Positions 37,485-46,147 of a stretch of DNA of 51,537 nt are shown here, piece by piece; within the stretch, counting starts at the first letter, position 1, and each line of letters opens with the position of its first letter. Source of the stretch: DASXBA01 sp036406475 (GTDB lineage: Bacteria; Actinomycetota; Thermoleophilia; Solirubrobacterales; Thermoleophilaceae); assembly GCA_036406475.1 (NCBI GenBank), contig DASXBA010000087.1, forward strand, positions 1 through 51,537, in the 5' to 3' direction. A program made the translations under genes and the position numbers. The notes beneath the pieces were generated by a model that worked only from the letters and a program-made list of their open reading frames with translations, had not been told where the DNA came from and ran no database searches.

Positions 37485-39368
37485 GTGCCTGGTACTACAG
37501 AACGCGACCTCGCGTCGGCCGAGCTATGGCAAGACTCGCTTCTGCGCTCTCAGCGGCGCCGAGTGTTGGCCGCGGAGGCAAGGAAGGATCAGACTCGCAA
37601 GAAGACCGCTGCTGTCGCCGTCAGCACCGCGGTCGCAGCTTCCCCGATGTGGCCCAGCGTCACCGCGGTGGCGTCGGACCTGTCGGCTCAGGATGCCGGC
37701 AACCTCGCCCGCGTCCTCGAGCACAAGCACACCGACCGTGTGCTGCTCAAGTCCGGGGACTCGAGCAGCGCCGTCGCCGAGCTCCAGCGTGAGCTGGGGA
37801 TCGCCGACGACGGGATGTTCGGCCCGCACACGAAGGCCGCCGTCATCGCCTTCCAGAAGAAGCACGGGCTGGATCCCACGGGCAAGGTCAACGTCAAGAC
37901 CTGGCTCAAGCTGTTCCCGACGGACATGGTCATCTACGCGCCGCCGGGCAGCGCGACCGCCCTCGGCGTCAACCACACCGATCATCCGGAGTGGGCGGCC
38001 GTCTCGACGGCAACCGCGGGCGACCGGGCGGACGACAGCGTCGCCAAGCTCGGCCACGCCGCGGCGGCCAAGGCCGCCCAGGACGGCAAGGGCACGGCCG
38101 ATGCCGGCCTGCCGTCGGTCCACGCCGCGAGCATCGGCGCCAACGGCCCGGCGGTGGGGATCTCCCCCAACGCGCCCACGGGCGGTGGCCCCGGGGTCGG
38201 CATTCCCGGCATCCCGGGCCTGCACGGCGGCGCCCTGGCGCCCAACCTGGGCGGCGGCGGTGGCAACGGTGGCGGCGGCGGCGGTGGCTCGTTCCACTTC
38301 CCGTCCCTCGGCTCATTCGGCAGCGCCTCGGAGATGATCAAGGCGATGATCCGGATGGCCAACCAGATCGACAGCCACCACTACGCGTATCGCTGGGGCG
38401 GCGGCCACAACGCCGGCTTCAGCGGCCCGTATGACTGCTCCGGTGCCGTCTCCGCCGTGCTGCACTCGGCGGGGCTGCTCAACCGGCCGATGGTGTCCGG
38501 TGAGTTCATGCACTGGGGCGCTCCCGGCCGCGGCGCGGTCACGCTCTACGCCAACGCCGGTCACGTCTACATGTCGATCCTGGGTCGCTTCTTCGGGACG
38601 ACGGGCATGAACCCCGGCGGTGGCGCGGGCTGGTTCCCGGGCGCGCCGCGCTCCGGCTTCGCGGTGGTTCACGTGCCGTTCTCGAAGCTGCACTTCAAGG
38701 GCAAGTCGCACGGCAAGGTCAAGAAGCGCAGGACCCGCCGCAAGAACACGAAGGACACCATGAAGGCTCAGCAGCCGCCCAAGCAGCAGCAGACCGGCCC
38801 GCTGAACCAGGCGTCCACCACGCCGCCGCCCAACAGCGGCAGCAGCAGCGGTGGCACCGCAGCCCCGGCGTCGAGCCAGCAGCCGCGGACGAGCACTGCG
38901 GCACAGCCGGCTCCGGCGACCGGCACGACGCCGGCCGCTCCGGCCACCCCGCCGAACGCGGTTCCGGCCCAGCCGGCCGCGCCGGCACCGCAGGGTCCGG
39001 CGGTGGCGCCGAACGCACCGGTCGCTCCCGCGCCGGCTCCGGCACCCGCCCCGGCCCCCGCGCCCGCGCCCGTCACGGGCACGGGTGGACCGGCCGGGAC
39101 GACGCCGAGCCAGCCCGTGCAGCAGGCCCCGGCGGCTCCCAAGCCGCCCGTGCCGGCCGCGCAGGTTCCGGCCCCGGCTCCGCAGGCCCCCGCGCCTGCC
39201 CAGCCGAAGCCGCAGCAGCCGGCCGCCCCGACGCCGCCCGCTCAGGCCGTCCCGCAGACGGTCGAGCACGCGACCGAGGGTGTCGGCCAGTCGGCGCCGT
39301 CGACCCAGCCGCCCAAGCCCCCCGCGGGGCAGGGCCAGGGGAGCGCGCCCAACTCGGCGGGCAACTAG
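37485..39368 (+). CDS. Secreted cell-wall hydrolase: peptidoglycan-binding domain + NlpC/P60-like domain + Pro/Ala tail
   Basis: 627 residues from GTG 37485 with AGGAGG 5 nt before it. After a long basic N-region, a hydrophobic stretch (TAAVAVSTAVAASPMWPSVT, about 40-60) is the likely export signal. PG_binding_1 covers about 85-145 (GDSSSAVAELQRELGIADDG, GPHTKAAVIAFQKKHGL). A Gly-rich linker (about 235-275) leads to an NlpC/P60-like domain: PYDCSGAVSAVLHSAGLL with the Cys nucleophile near residue 318 and NAGHVYMSILG with the His. The remaining ~210 residues are a low-complexity Pro/Ala/Gln tail. It should cut stem peptides in growing wall and is under c-di-AMP control. NlpC assignment rests on the Cys/His arrangement. 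Confidence 0.85.
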   Translation: MPGTTERDLASAELWQDSLLRSQRRRVLAAEARKDQTRKKTAAVAVSTAVAASPMWPSVTAVASDLSAQDAGNLARVLEHKHTDRVLLKSGDSSSAVAELQRELGIADDGMFGPHTKAAVIAFQKKHGLDPTGKVNVKTWLKLFPTDMVIYAPPGSATALGVNHTDHPEWAAVSTATAGDRADDSVAKLGHAAAAKAAQDGKGTADAGLPSVHAASIGANGPAVGISPNAPTGGGPGVGIPGIPGLHGGALAPNLGGGGGNGGGGGGGSFHFPSLGSFGSASEMIKAMIRMANQIDSHHYAYRWGGGHNAGFSGPYDCSGAVSAVLHSAGLLNRPMVSGEFMHWGAPGRGAVTLYANAGHVYMSILGRFFGTTGMNPGGGAGWFPGAPRSGFAVVHVPFSKLHFKGKSHGKVKKRRTRRKNTKDTMKAQQPPKQQQTGPLNQASTTPPPNSGSSSGGTAAPASSQQPRTSTAAQPAPATGTTPAAPATPPNAVPAQPAAPAPQGPAVAPNAPVAPAPAPAPAPAPAPAPVTGTGGPAGTTPSQPVQQAPAAPKPPVPAAQVPAPAPQAPAPAQPKPQQPAAPTPPAQAVPQTVEHATEGVGQSAPSTQPPKPPAGQGQGSAPNSAGN

Positions 39369-39401
39369 CTAGGCAGTAGGCCGTAGGCACTAGGCAGTAG
39401 G
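39369..39401 (+). repeat. Direct repeat CTAGGCAGTAGG, two copies
   Basis: Identical 12-mers at 39369-39380 and 39390-39401, separated by CCGTAGGCA, directly between the hydrolase stop and its terminator. Function unknown; the second copy overlaps the first base pairs of the terminator stem. Confidence 0.6.
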
Positions 39402-39435
39402 GCGGCTCCCCGTGAGGGGGGCCGCCCTTTTTTTT
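39400..39435 (+). terminator. Rho-independent terminator after the cell-wall hydrolase
   Basis: Left arm GGGCGGCTCCCC (39400-39411), loop GTGA, right arm GGGGGGCCGCCC (39416-39427) with one T-G pair, then eight T residues (39428-39435). The final Ts overlap the TAA stop of the convergent ABC ATPase gene. No T-run serves the minus strand. Confidence 0.95.
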
Positions 39436-40123
39436 ACGCTGCTCGGGCGGGGTCGGCCTCGATGCGGCCGTCGCTCATCCGGACGAGGCGCCAGCGGGCG
39501 TCGGCGATCGCGGGGTCGTGCGTGACGAGCACGACGCTGAGGCCGTCGTTCTCCCACAGCCCGCGCAGCAGCTCGATCACCTCCGCCCCGGTCTTCGAGT
39601 CGAGGTTGCCGGTCGGCTCGTCGGCGAGAACCACGGCCGGCTCATTCGCAAGAGCGCGGGCGATCGCCACGCGCTGCTGCTCCCCGCCCGAGAGCTGGGA
39701 CGGCAGGTGCTCGCCGCGGTGGCCCAGCCCGACGCGTTCGAGCAGCTCGGTCGCGCGGCCGCGCCGCGCCTCGGCGTCGATCCCGGTCGGCGCCAGTGCC
39801 GCCTCTACGTTGCCCGCCGCGGTCAGGGTGGGGATCAGGTTGAACTGCTGGAAGACGAAGCCCAGCGTGCGCCGTCGCAGCTGAGCCAGCTCCGCGTCGC
39901 CAAGCCCGGCGAGGTCGCGCTCCTCGAACTCCACGCTCCCCTCGCTCGGCCTGTCGAGCCCGCCGAGGAGCTGGAGAAGAGTCGTCTTGCCGGAGCCCGA
40001 GGAGCCGGCGACCACCACGAACTCGCCGCGCTCGATGTGCAGGTCGATCCCGTCGATCGCCCTGACGAGCGTCGGGCCGGTGCCGTAGTGGCGGGACACG
40101 TTGCTCAGGGAGTAGAGCGTCAT
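39434..40123 (-). CDS. ABC transporter ATPase (MacB/LolD-type)
   Basis: 229 residues. Walker A GSSGSGKTT (about 41-49), Q-loop in FVFQQFNLIPTLT, signature LSGGEQQRVAIARAL, Walker B AVVLADEPTGNLD, H-loop VLVTHD. The TGNLDS sequence after Walker B is typical of the lipoprotein/MacB/FtsE class, which pairs with FtsX-like permeases and works as a mechanotransmitter rather than an importer. ATGA overlap with the upstream permease gene shows they form one complex. Stop codon lies in the T-run of the neighbouring terminator. Confidence 0.95.
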   Translation of the reverse strand: MTLYSLSNVSRHYGTGPTLVRAIDGIDLHIERGEFVVVAGSSGSGKTTLLQLLGGLDRPSEGSVEFEERDLAGLGDAELAQLRRRTLGFVFQQFNLIPTLTAAGNVEAALAPTGIDAEARRGRATELLERVGLGHRGEHLPSQLSGGEQQRVAIARALANEPAVVLADEPTGNLDSKTGAEVIELLRGLWENDGLSVVLVTHDPAIADARWRLVRMSDGRIEADPARAA

Positions 40124-41646
40124 TCGATGTGGCGGAGCGCATCCGCAGGTCGCAGGCGGGCCACCCTGAGGCCGCCCACGCTTCCGGCCACGAGGCCGCC
40201 GAGGAGCGCAAGGGCGATTGCCAGCAGCAGCAGCCCGAGATGCACGGGAGCGTCGAGCGAGATCGAGGTGGATCCGGCGGTGACCTGGCCCTGGCCGAAG
40301 GCCGCCGCGAACGGGCCCGGTCCGGGGCCTCCGCCGCCCGGCCCCACCGCCTGGGCCGCCTGGGCGACCGACGCCGTGAGCGACGGGCCGACGGCGTCGA
40401 TCGCCAGCGCGCCGGCGATCCCGATGGCGGCGCCCACCAGGCCCCCGAGCAGGCCCTGGAACACCGACTCGACGGCCACCTGACGCACCACGAGGCGCTG
40501 CGGCCAGCCGATCGCCTTGAGCGTGCCGAGCTCACGGGTCCGCTTCGTGACCGACGAGAGCGTGAGGAGGCAGGCGATCAGGAAGGCGGCAAGGAGAGCG
40601 ACGATCTCGAGCGCGGCGCCGAGCTTGGAGGCCAGGTTCTTCGCGTCCACCAGGGAGCCGCCCACCCTGTCGGCGAGGTCCTTGGTCGTCGTGACCTGCG
40701 CTCCGGCGAAGGAATCGTCGATCCGCTTCCCGAGCGCGTCGACCGCACCCGAGTCGTCGGCCCTGACATAGACCACATTGGCCCTGCCCTCGCGCCCGGA
40801 GATCCTCTGGAGCTGCCCGAGCTTCACGTAGATGTCCGACGCCTGGCCGCCGAGCGGCGACTTGGCGAGGCCGACGACCGTGAACTTCTCCTTCTTGAGG
40901 GTGACCGTGTCGCCCACGCCGAGGTCGTGGCGGCGAGCGTAGGAGGAGTTGAGGACCGCCTCGCGCGCCTTGCCCGAGCGGAGGTAGCGTCCGCGGCTGA
41001 TCTGGGACGCGGAGACCGCGGCCAGCGTCGGCTTGGAGCTGTCGACACCGGTAACGGTCCTCGAGTCCAGATCGATGTTGTTTGGCGGACCGCCGCTGGG
41101 TGGTCCGCCGACGGGCGGCCCAACTCGCTGCGCGTTCTTGGGCACGGTGCCCGAGACGTGGATGGCCGTGACCGTGAGGCCCGCAGCGGCGTCCTTGGCG
41201 CCCGGCAGCCCGGCGAGCTTGGCCGCCTCCGTCTCCGGGAAGCTGAGCTGGGTGGCCGTGGCGAAGTTGTCGTCCTCGAAGTGCTGTCCCGGCTTGCCGA
41301 GAGAGCGCAGCCCGAAGCGGCGGGGGCCGTTCTCCCGGCGGACGCGGCCGCGCTCGCTCCGGGAGAGGCCCTGGTTCCCGAAGTCGGGTGCCCCTCCCCC
41401 GTTCTTCAGTGGGCGGGTGACCGACATGTCGGTGCCGACGCCCGTGAGCGGGTGGAGCACCTTGTCCTGCGCCCGGTCGAGCCCGCTGGAGAGCGCCGAG
41501 ACGGTCACGACGAGCCCGACACCGACGCCGAGGCCGAGCGCGGTGAGCAGTGTGCGGCCGCGCCGGCGGCGCAGCTCCGCGAGGACGTAGCTCAAATAGA
41601 ACATCGGCGCCCGGCGCAGTAGAGCGAGCTTTCCTGTGAGAGCCAT
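40120..41646 (-). CDS. ABC transporter permease, FtsX/MacB-like
   Basis: 508 residues from ATG 41646; an ATG at 41604 (MFYLSYVLAELRRRRGRT) is a possible later start closer to the conserved helix. First helix about 30-52 (TLLTALGLGVGVGLVVTVSAL), then a large extracytoplasmic domain (about 55-345), two central helices (ALEIVALLAAFLIACLLTLS) and a C-terminal helix before VGGLRVARLRPADALRHIE, the ARLRPADALR end typical of FtsX-type permeases. With the ATPase it forms a MacB-like complex acting on envelope substrates (lipoprotein, peptide or antibiotic). Substrate not known. The start is only 11 nt from the divergent FMN oxidase gene. Confidence 0.9.
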   Translation of the reverse strand: MALTGKLALLRRAPMFYLSYVLAELRRRRGRTLLTALGLGVGVGLVVTVSALSSGLDRAQDKVLHPLTGVGTDMSVTRPLKNGGGAPDFGNQGLSRSERGRVRRENGPRRFGLRSLGKPGQHFEDDNFATATQLSFPETEAAKLAGLPGAKDAAAGLTVTAIHVSGTVPKNAQRVGPPVGGPPSGGPPNNIDLDSRTVTGVDSSKPTLAAVSASQISRGRYLRSGKAREAVLNSSYARRHDLGVGDTVTLKKEKFTVVGLAKSPLGGQASDIYVKLGQLQRISGREGRANVVYVRADDSGAVDALGKRIDDSFAGAQVTTTKDLADRVGGSLVDAKNLASKLGAALEIVALLAAFLIACLLTLSSVTKRTRELGTLKAIGWPQRLVVRQVAVESVFQGLLGGLVGAAIGIAGALAIDAVGPSLTASVAQAAQAVGPGGGGPGPGPFAAAFGQGQVTAGSTSISLDAPVHLGLLLLAIALALLGGLVAGSVGGLRVARLRPADALRHIE

Positions 41647-41657
41647 AAGATCGCCGC

Positions 41658-42884
41658 GTGGCCGGCCTCGACCGCCAGACGGAGATCTATCTCGGCGGCG
41701 TGAGCGGGGTCCGGCCGCGGGTGCCGATCGATGCAGAGCGGCTACAGGCGCGCGCCGAGCAGGCGATGGCTCCCGACGCCTTCGCGTACATCGCCGCGGG
41801 CGCCGGCAACGAGTCGACGCTGCGTGCCAACCGCGCCGCCTTCGAGCGCTGGCGGATCGTGCCGCGCATGCTCCGCGACGTCTCCGAGCGCGACACGAGC
41901 GTCGAGCTGTTCGGCCGCAGGCTGCAAAGCCCCTTCCTGCTCGCCCCGATCGGCGTGCTCGAGCTGGCCCACCGCGACGCCGACCTGGCGGTGGCGGCCG
42001 CCGCCAAGGCCACCGGCGTGCCGATGATCTTCTCGAACCAGGCGTCCAAGCCGATGGAGACGTGCGCGGAAGTGCTCGGCGACAGCCCGCACTGGTTCCA
42101 GCTCTACTGGAGCCGCTCCGACGAGCTCGTCGAGAGCCTCGCCGGCCGGGCCGAGGCGTGCGGCTGCGAGGCGATCGTGGTCACGCTCGACACAACGATC
42201 CTCGGCTGGCGCCCGCGCGACCTGGAGCCGGCCTTCCTGCCCTTCCTGCGCGGCAAGGGGATCGCCCAGTACACGAGCGACCCGGTCTTCCGGCGGCTCG
42301 CCGAGGAGGAGCCGGCCGCCGGCACGCCCCAGCCCAAGCCCACGCTCACCGCGCTGCGGACGCTGTTCCAGATCATCCGCTCGGGCGCCGGACGCGAGGC
42401 GGTTCAGAAGTTCATCCAGATCTACTCGCGGCCGTCGCTCACCTGGGAGGCGCTGCCTTTCCTGCGCGAGCGCACCAAGCTGCCGATCCTGCTCAAGGGC
42501 ATCACCCACCCGGATGACGCCCGCCGGGCGGTCGAGGCCGGGATGGACGGGATCGTGGTGTCGAACCACGGCGGCCGCCAGGTGGACGGCGGGCTCGCCA
42601 CGCTCGACGCCCTGCCGGCCGTGGTCGAGGCGGTGGACGGCCGGCTGCCGGTGCTGCTCGACAGCGGCATCCGCGGCGGCGCCGACATCTTCAAGGCGCT
42701 GGCGCTCGGGGCCACCGCCGTCCTGCTCGGCCGCCCCTACGTCTTCGGCCTGGGGATCGGCGGCGAGACCGGCGTACGCGAGGTGATCCGCAACTTCATG
42801 GCCGACTTCGACCTGACGATGGGGCTCGCCGGCTGCCGCTCGCTCGCCGAGATCGGCCCGGACTGCCTCACGCGGATCGAGTAG
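41658..42884 (+). CDS. FMN-dependent alpha-hydroxyacid oxidase/dehydrogenase (lactate oxidase type)
   Basis: 408 residues from GTG 41658. TIM-barrel flavoprotein: LLAPIGVLELAH (FMN site), FQLYWSRSDELV, VVTLDTTILGWRPRDL, LLKGITHPDDARRAVEAG with the FMN Lys, VVSNHGGRQVDGG with the catalytic His and Arg, and LLDSGIRGGADIFKALALGA. It oxidises a 2-hydroxyacid such as lactate to the keto acid; whether oxygen or a quinone takes the electrons is unclear, but no membrane segment is seen, which favours the oxidase or mono-oxygenase branch. Followed 2 nt later by the GH31 gene. Confidence 0.92.
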   Translation: MAGLDRQTEIYLGGVSGVRPRVPIDAERLQARAEQAMAPDAFAYIAAGAGNESTLRANRAAFERWRIVPRMLRDVSERDTSVELFGRRLQSPFLLAPIGVLELAHRDADLAVAAAAKATGVPMIFSNQASKPMETCAEVLGDSPHWFQLYWSRSDELVESLAGRAEACGCEAIVVTLDTTILGWRPRDLEPAFLPFLRGKGIAQYTSDPVFRRLAEEEPAAGTPQPKPTLTALRTLFQIIRSGAGREAVQKFIQIYSRPSLTWEALPFLRERTKLPILLKGITHPDDARRAVEAGMDGIVVSNHGGRQVDGGLATLDALPAVVEAVDGRLPVLLDSGIRGGADIFKALALGATAVLLGRPYVFGLGIGGETGVREVIRNFMADFDLTMGLAGCRSLAEIGPDCLTRIE

Positions 42885-42886
42885 CG

Positions 42887-45262
42887 GTGCGGCGCGCCCT
42901 GCTCGTGGCGCTCGCCGCGGCCCTGTGGGCCGCGCCGGCCGCCGCCGCGACGCCGGTACGCGACGGCGGCGCGCGCTTCGAGGTCATATCCCCCACGCTG
43001 ATCCGCCTGGAGTACGCGTCCGACGGGCGCTTCGAGAACCGGCCGTCGATGACCGCGGTGGGCAGCCGCTCGCGCAGGGTGCGCCTCCGCGTGCGGCGCC
43101 GCGCCGGCATCCTCAGCATCCGCACGAGCCGGCTGAGCCTGCGCTACCGCCGCGGGAGCGGGCCGTTCACGCCGACCAATGTCACGGTCAGCCTGAGATT
43201 GGGCAAGCGCACGGTCTCCGTCCACCCGAGCTTCCCCGGCGCGCCGGGCCCGACCGCCGGGCCGCCGTCGCTCGAGGTGAGCCCGTACACCGTGGCGCAG
43301 GACCCCGGCTACCAGGCGCCGTCGACCGGCAACCTCGGCGGCTGGTACCGGGCGCTCGATTTGTCCGCCGGGCCGGTCCACCTGCACGACGGCCTGCTCT
43401 CCCGCGACGGCTGGTACCTGCTGGACGACACCCACACCGCCCTGCTCCAGTCCGCGGCGCCCGGCTACGCCTCGCGGCCGGCGCACGCCGGGGCCTACCA
43501 GGACGGCTACTTCTTCGGCTACGGGCGCAGCTATCTCACCGGGCTGGCGGACCTCCGCCGGCTCACCGGCCCGGCGCCCCTGCTGCCGCGCCAGGCCTTC
43601 GGCGTGTGGTTCTCCCGCTACAACGCCTACAAGCAATCCGACTACCCGGGCCTGCTCGCGCGCTTCCGCGCCGAGCGCGTTCCGCTCGACGTGCTGATGG
43701 TCGACACCGACTTCAAGGCGCCGCATCGCTGGAACGGCTGGGAGTGGTACCGCAAGCTCTTCCCCGACCCGCGCGGCTTCCTCCGCTGGGCCCACGCCCA
43801 GGGACTCGCGGTGGGTCTGAACACGCATCCGTCGATCACCTCGGACGACCCGCGCCTGCCGGAGGCGCAGCGGCGCGCCGGCCATGCGCTGCCAAACGAC
43901 CCGACCGGCGCGCGCTGCAAGGCGTTCGTCGGGATCGGCGACGTCTACGCGGGCGGCCTCCCCGGCGTTGCCCCGGGCTGCAAGGTCTTCGACTGGTCCC
44001 GCGCCGGCGACCAGGCGGCCTACGCCTGGCTCCATGAGCCGTTCGAGCGCGACGGCGTCGACTTCTGGTGGCTCGACTACTGCTGCGACGAGTCGTACGC
44101 GCTGGCACCCGGCCTGACGCAGGACACCTGGATCAACCGCCTCTACGCGCAGCGGAGCGCCGCCCGCGGCAGCCGCTGGCCGGTCCTCTCGCGGGTGGGC
44201 GCGTCGGTGTTCGACCCGGACTCCGCCGACGCCGGGATCTGGGCCGAGCACCGGAGCGCGATCCACTTCACGGGCGATGCCCGGCCCAAGTGGGAGATGC
44301 TCAACTTCCAGACGGTATTCAGCCCGGCCGAGGGCAGCGTCGGCCTCCCCTACGTATCGCACGACATCGGCGGCTTCGGCTCCGTGACGAGCGACGGCAC
44401 CGCCGGCCGCCACCTGGCCGACGACCTCTACGTCCGCTGGGTGCAGTCGGGCACCTTCCAGCCGATCCTGCGCCTGCACTCCGACCACGGCGACCGCCTG
44501 CCCTGGGACTACACGGGCAAGGCCCGCCGGGTGGCCGCGACATTCCTGCGGCTGCGCGGCGCCCTCGTGCCCTACCTCTATACGCTCGCCCGCCGTGCCT
44601 ATGACAGCGGCGCGCCGCTGCTGCGGCCGATGTACCTGGGCTGGCCGGCGGCCGGGGACGCCTACACCCATAGCCACCAGTACATGCTCGGGCCGCACCT
44701 GCTCGTCGCGCCGGTGGGCACGCCGGGCGACCCGGCCCAGAAGGAGGTCTGGTTCCCGCCCGGCACGTGGACCGACATCTTCACCCGTCAGCGCTACCGC
44801 GGTCCGGCGCTCCGTACGCTCAGCGTCCCGCTCGAGCGGATGCCCGTCTTCGCCCGCGCCGGCGCGATCGTCCCGCGCCAGGACTACCGCCCCGGCGACG
44901 ACCGGCGCCCGCCCGCCACCCTGATCGTCGACGCCTACCCGGGCCGCCGCGGCGCTTTCACCCTGTACGAGGACGCGGGCGACGGGCTCACGTACAAGCA
45001 CCGCCGCTTCGCGAGGACGCGGATCTCGCAGCGCCGGCGCGGGCGTCGGATCGTGATCACGATCGGCCGCGCCCGCGGCAGCTTCAGCGGCAAGCCGCGC
45101 CGGCGCTCGTACGTGCTGCGGGTCCTGGGCGCGCGCTCGCCGCGCTCCGTGAGGATCCGCCGCGGCAGGCTCCGCTGGCGCTTCGACCACTCCACCCGCA
45201 CGCTCGTCATCCGCACCGGCCGGCTGCGCACGGCCCGGAGCGCGCGGATCGTGGTTCGCTAG
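42887..45262 (+). CDS. Secreted glycoside hydrolase family 31
   Basis: 791 residues from GTG 42887 with a signal peptide (RRALLVALAAALWAAPAAAA). N-terminal beta-sandwich (about 25-210), then the (beta/alpha)8 catalytic domain with GVWFSRYNAYKQSDYPGLLA, LDVLMVDTDFKAP and FWWLDYCCDES, where Asp397 is the expected nucleophile (the WxDxxxxE motif of GH31), and WAEHRSAIHFTGDARPKWEM near the acid/base region. Two C-terminal beta domains follow, the last one very Arg-rich. The family includes alpha-glucosidases, alpha-xylosidases and sulfoquinovosidases; the WWLDYCCDE form does not settle the substrate. The 3' end overlaps the convergent SRPBCC-like gene by 4 nt. Confidence 0.9.
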   Translation: MRRALLVALAAALWAAPAAAATPVRDGGARFEVISPTLIRLEYASDGRFENRPSMTAVGSRSRRVRLRVRRRAGILSIRTSRLSLRYRRGSGPFTPTNVTVSLRLGKRTVSVHPSFPGAPGPTAGPPSLEVSPYTVAQDPGYQAPSTGNLGGWYRALDLSAGPVHLHDGLLSRDGWYLLDDTHTALLQSAAPGYASRPAHAGAYQDGYFFGYGRSYLTGLADLRRLTGPAPLLPRQAFGVWFSRYNAYKQSDYPGLLARFRAERVPLDVLMVDTDFKAPHRWNGWEWYRKLFPDPRGFLRWAHAQGLAVGLNTHPSITSDDPRLPEAQRRAGHALPNDPTGARCKAFVGIGDVYAGGLPGVAPGCKVFDWSRAGDQAAYAWLHEPFERDGVDFWWLDYCCDESYALAPGLTQDTWINRLYAQRSAARGSRWPVLSRVGASVFDPDSADAGIWAEHRSAIHFTGDARPKWEMLNFQTVFSPAEGSVGLPYVSHDIGGFGSVTSDGTAGRHLADDLYVRWVQSGTFQPILRLHSDHGDRLPWDYTGKARRVAATFLRLRGALVPYLYTLARRAYDSGAPLLRPMYLGWPAAGDAYTHSHQYMLGPHLLVAPVGTPGDPAQKEVWFPPGTWTDIFTRQRYRGPALRTLSVPLERMPVFARAGAIVPRQDYRPGDDRRPPATLIVDAYPGRRGAFTLYEDAGDGLTYKHRRFARTRISQRRRGRRIVITIGRARGSFSGKPRRRSYVLRVLGARSPRSVRIRRGRLRWRFDHSTRTLVIRTGRLRTARSARIVVR

Positions 45263-45804
45263 CGGGAGTCCTGCTCCGCCCGCCTGGCGGCCACCCGCAG
45301 CGCCTCGCCGCCAATCAGCCGCTCGAAGCGGCCGACCGCCGCCCACAGCGCCCGCAGCCTCAGCCCGGCCCGGCGGTCGACGGCCTCCACACGGGACTCG
45401 CTGAAGAGGCTCGAGCGGCCGTCGCCGTCCTCTTCCACCCAGTGGGCGAACAGCACCCGGACGGTCCCCGACCTGTCCCAGCCGAGGAACTCGTCGGCCC
45501 CCTCGATCCGCGGGTAGTCGCGGCGCAGGGTCCAGACGCGACCGCAGAGCCCGGACACCGACCACTGCTCGCCCTCGGCCAGAACCGCGAACGGGTAGCG
45601 GCGGAAGAGCTCGCGGAACGGGAGGTCGCGCGGCGTGCCCGGGATGCGCCAGCGGACCACCCGGCCGAGCGTCGGCGCGTCACAGACGCGAACCGTCTCC
45701 GCCGCATGCCAGAGCGCTTCCGCGGGCGCCCCGGCGTCGCGGCGATGCTCGGTCCGCACCTGCGGGTCGGGCAGCCAGGAGTCGAGATCGAGCGCGTCGG
45801 CCAT
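45259..45804 (-). CDS. SRPBCC-like protein of unknown function
   Basis: 181 residues from ATG 45804 (MADALDLDSWLPDPQV). The alternating strand pattern and central blocks (EALWHAAETVRVCDAPTLGR, FLGWDRSGTVRVLFAHWVEE) fit the START/polyketide-cyclase-like SRPBCC fold, which encloses a hydrophobic pocket for small lipids or aromatics. No catalytic signature is apparent, and the assignment is by general look rather than motif. It is not in an obvious operon: convergent with GH31 and divergent from the HesB-like gene 57 nt away. Confidence 0.6.
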   Translation of the reverse strand: MADALDLDSWLPDPQVRTEHRRDAGAPAEALWHAAETVRVCDAPTLGRVVRWRIPGTPRDLPFRELFRRYPFAVLAEGEQWSVSGLCGRVWTLRRDYPRIEGADEFLGWDRSGTVRVLFAHWVEEDGDGRSSLFSESRVEAVDRRAGLRLRALWAAVGRFERLIGGEALRVAARRAEQDSR

Positions 45805-45861
45805 GCCTTCTAACCGTGGCACACCGTTTGCGGCTGCCTTCTTCCGGGGAGGTGCGAAGAC

Positions 45862-46143
45862 ATGATCTCGATCACCGATGACGCCGCCGAGCTGATCCGC
45901 GCCCTGATGGACTCGGGCGCGGGCGGACTCAGGATCTCGAGTGCCCCGGCGACCGGCAACGGCCACGGCCCCGCGCTGGTCCTCGACCTGGCGCCCGAGC
46001 CGCGGGACGAGGACCAGGTAGTGGAGACCGATGGCGCCCAGGTCTTCCTCGACCCCTCCATCGCGCCGTCCCTCCGGGGCAAGGTGCTCGACGCCCACGT
46101 CGAGGGCGAGCAGCTCGAGTTCGCAGTTCTCGACGACGACTGA
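45862..46143 (+). CDS. HesB/IscA-like small protein without cysteines
   Basis: 93 residues from ATG 45862 with GGGGAGG about 8 nt upstream. The first half (MISITDDAAELIRALMDSG, then LRISSAPATGNG) and the LDLAPEPRDEDQVVE and VFLDPSIAPSLRGKVLDAHV blocks follow the A-type iron-sulfur carrier fold. The three Cys residues that bind the cluster in IscA/ErpA/SufA are absent: the protein has no Cys at all. It is therefore unlikely to carry an Fe-S cluster and may be a structural relative with another role. Stop 4 nt before the ATG of the thioesterase, so cotranscribed. Confidence 0.7.
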   Translation: MISITDDAAELIRALMDSGAGGLRISSAPATGNGHGPALVLDLAPEPRDEDQVVETDGAQVFLDPSIAPSLRGKVLDAHVEGEQLEFAVLDDD

Positions 46144-46147
46144 CGGG

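Noticed and set aside
38760..39360. Repetitive sequence as a mobile or tandem DNA repeat
   Set aside because: The repetition is at the protein level (Pro/Ala/Gln-rich tail) with varied codons; no exact long DNA repeats seen.
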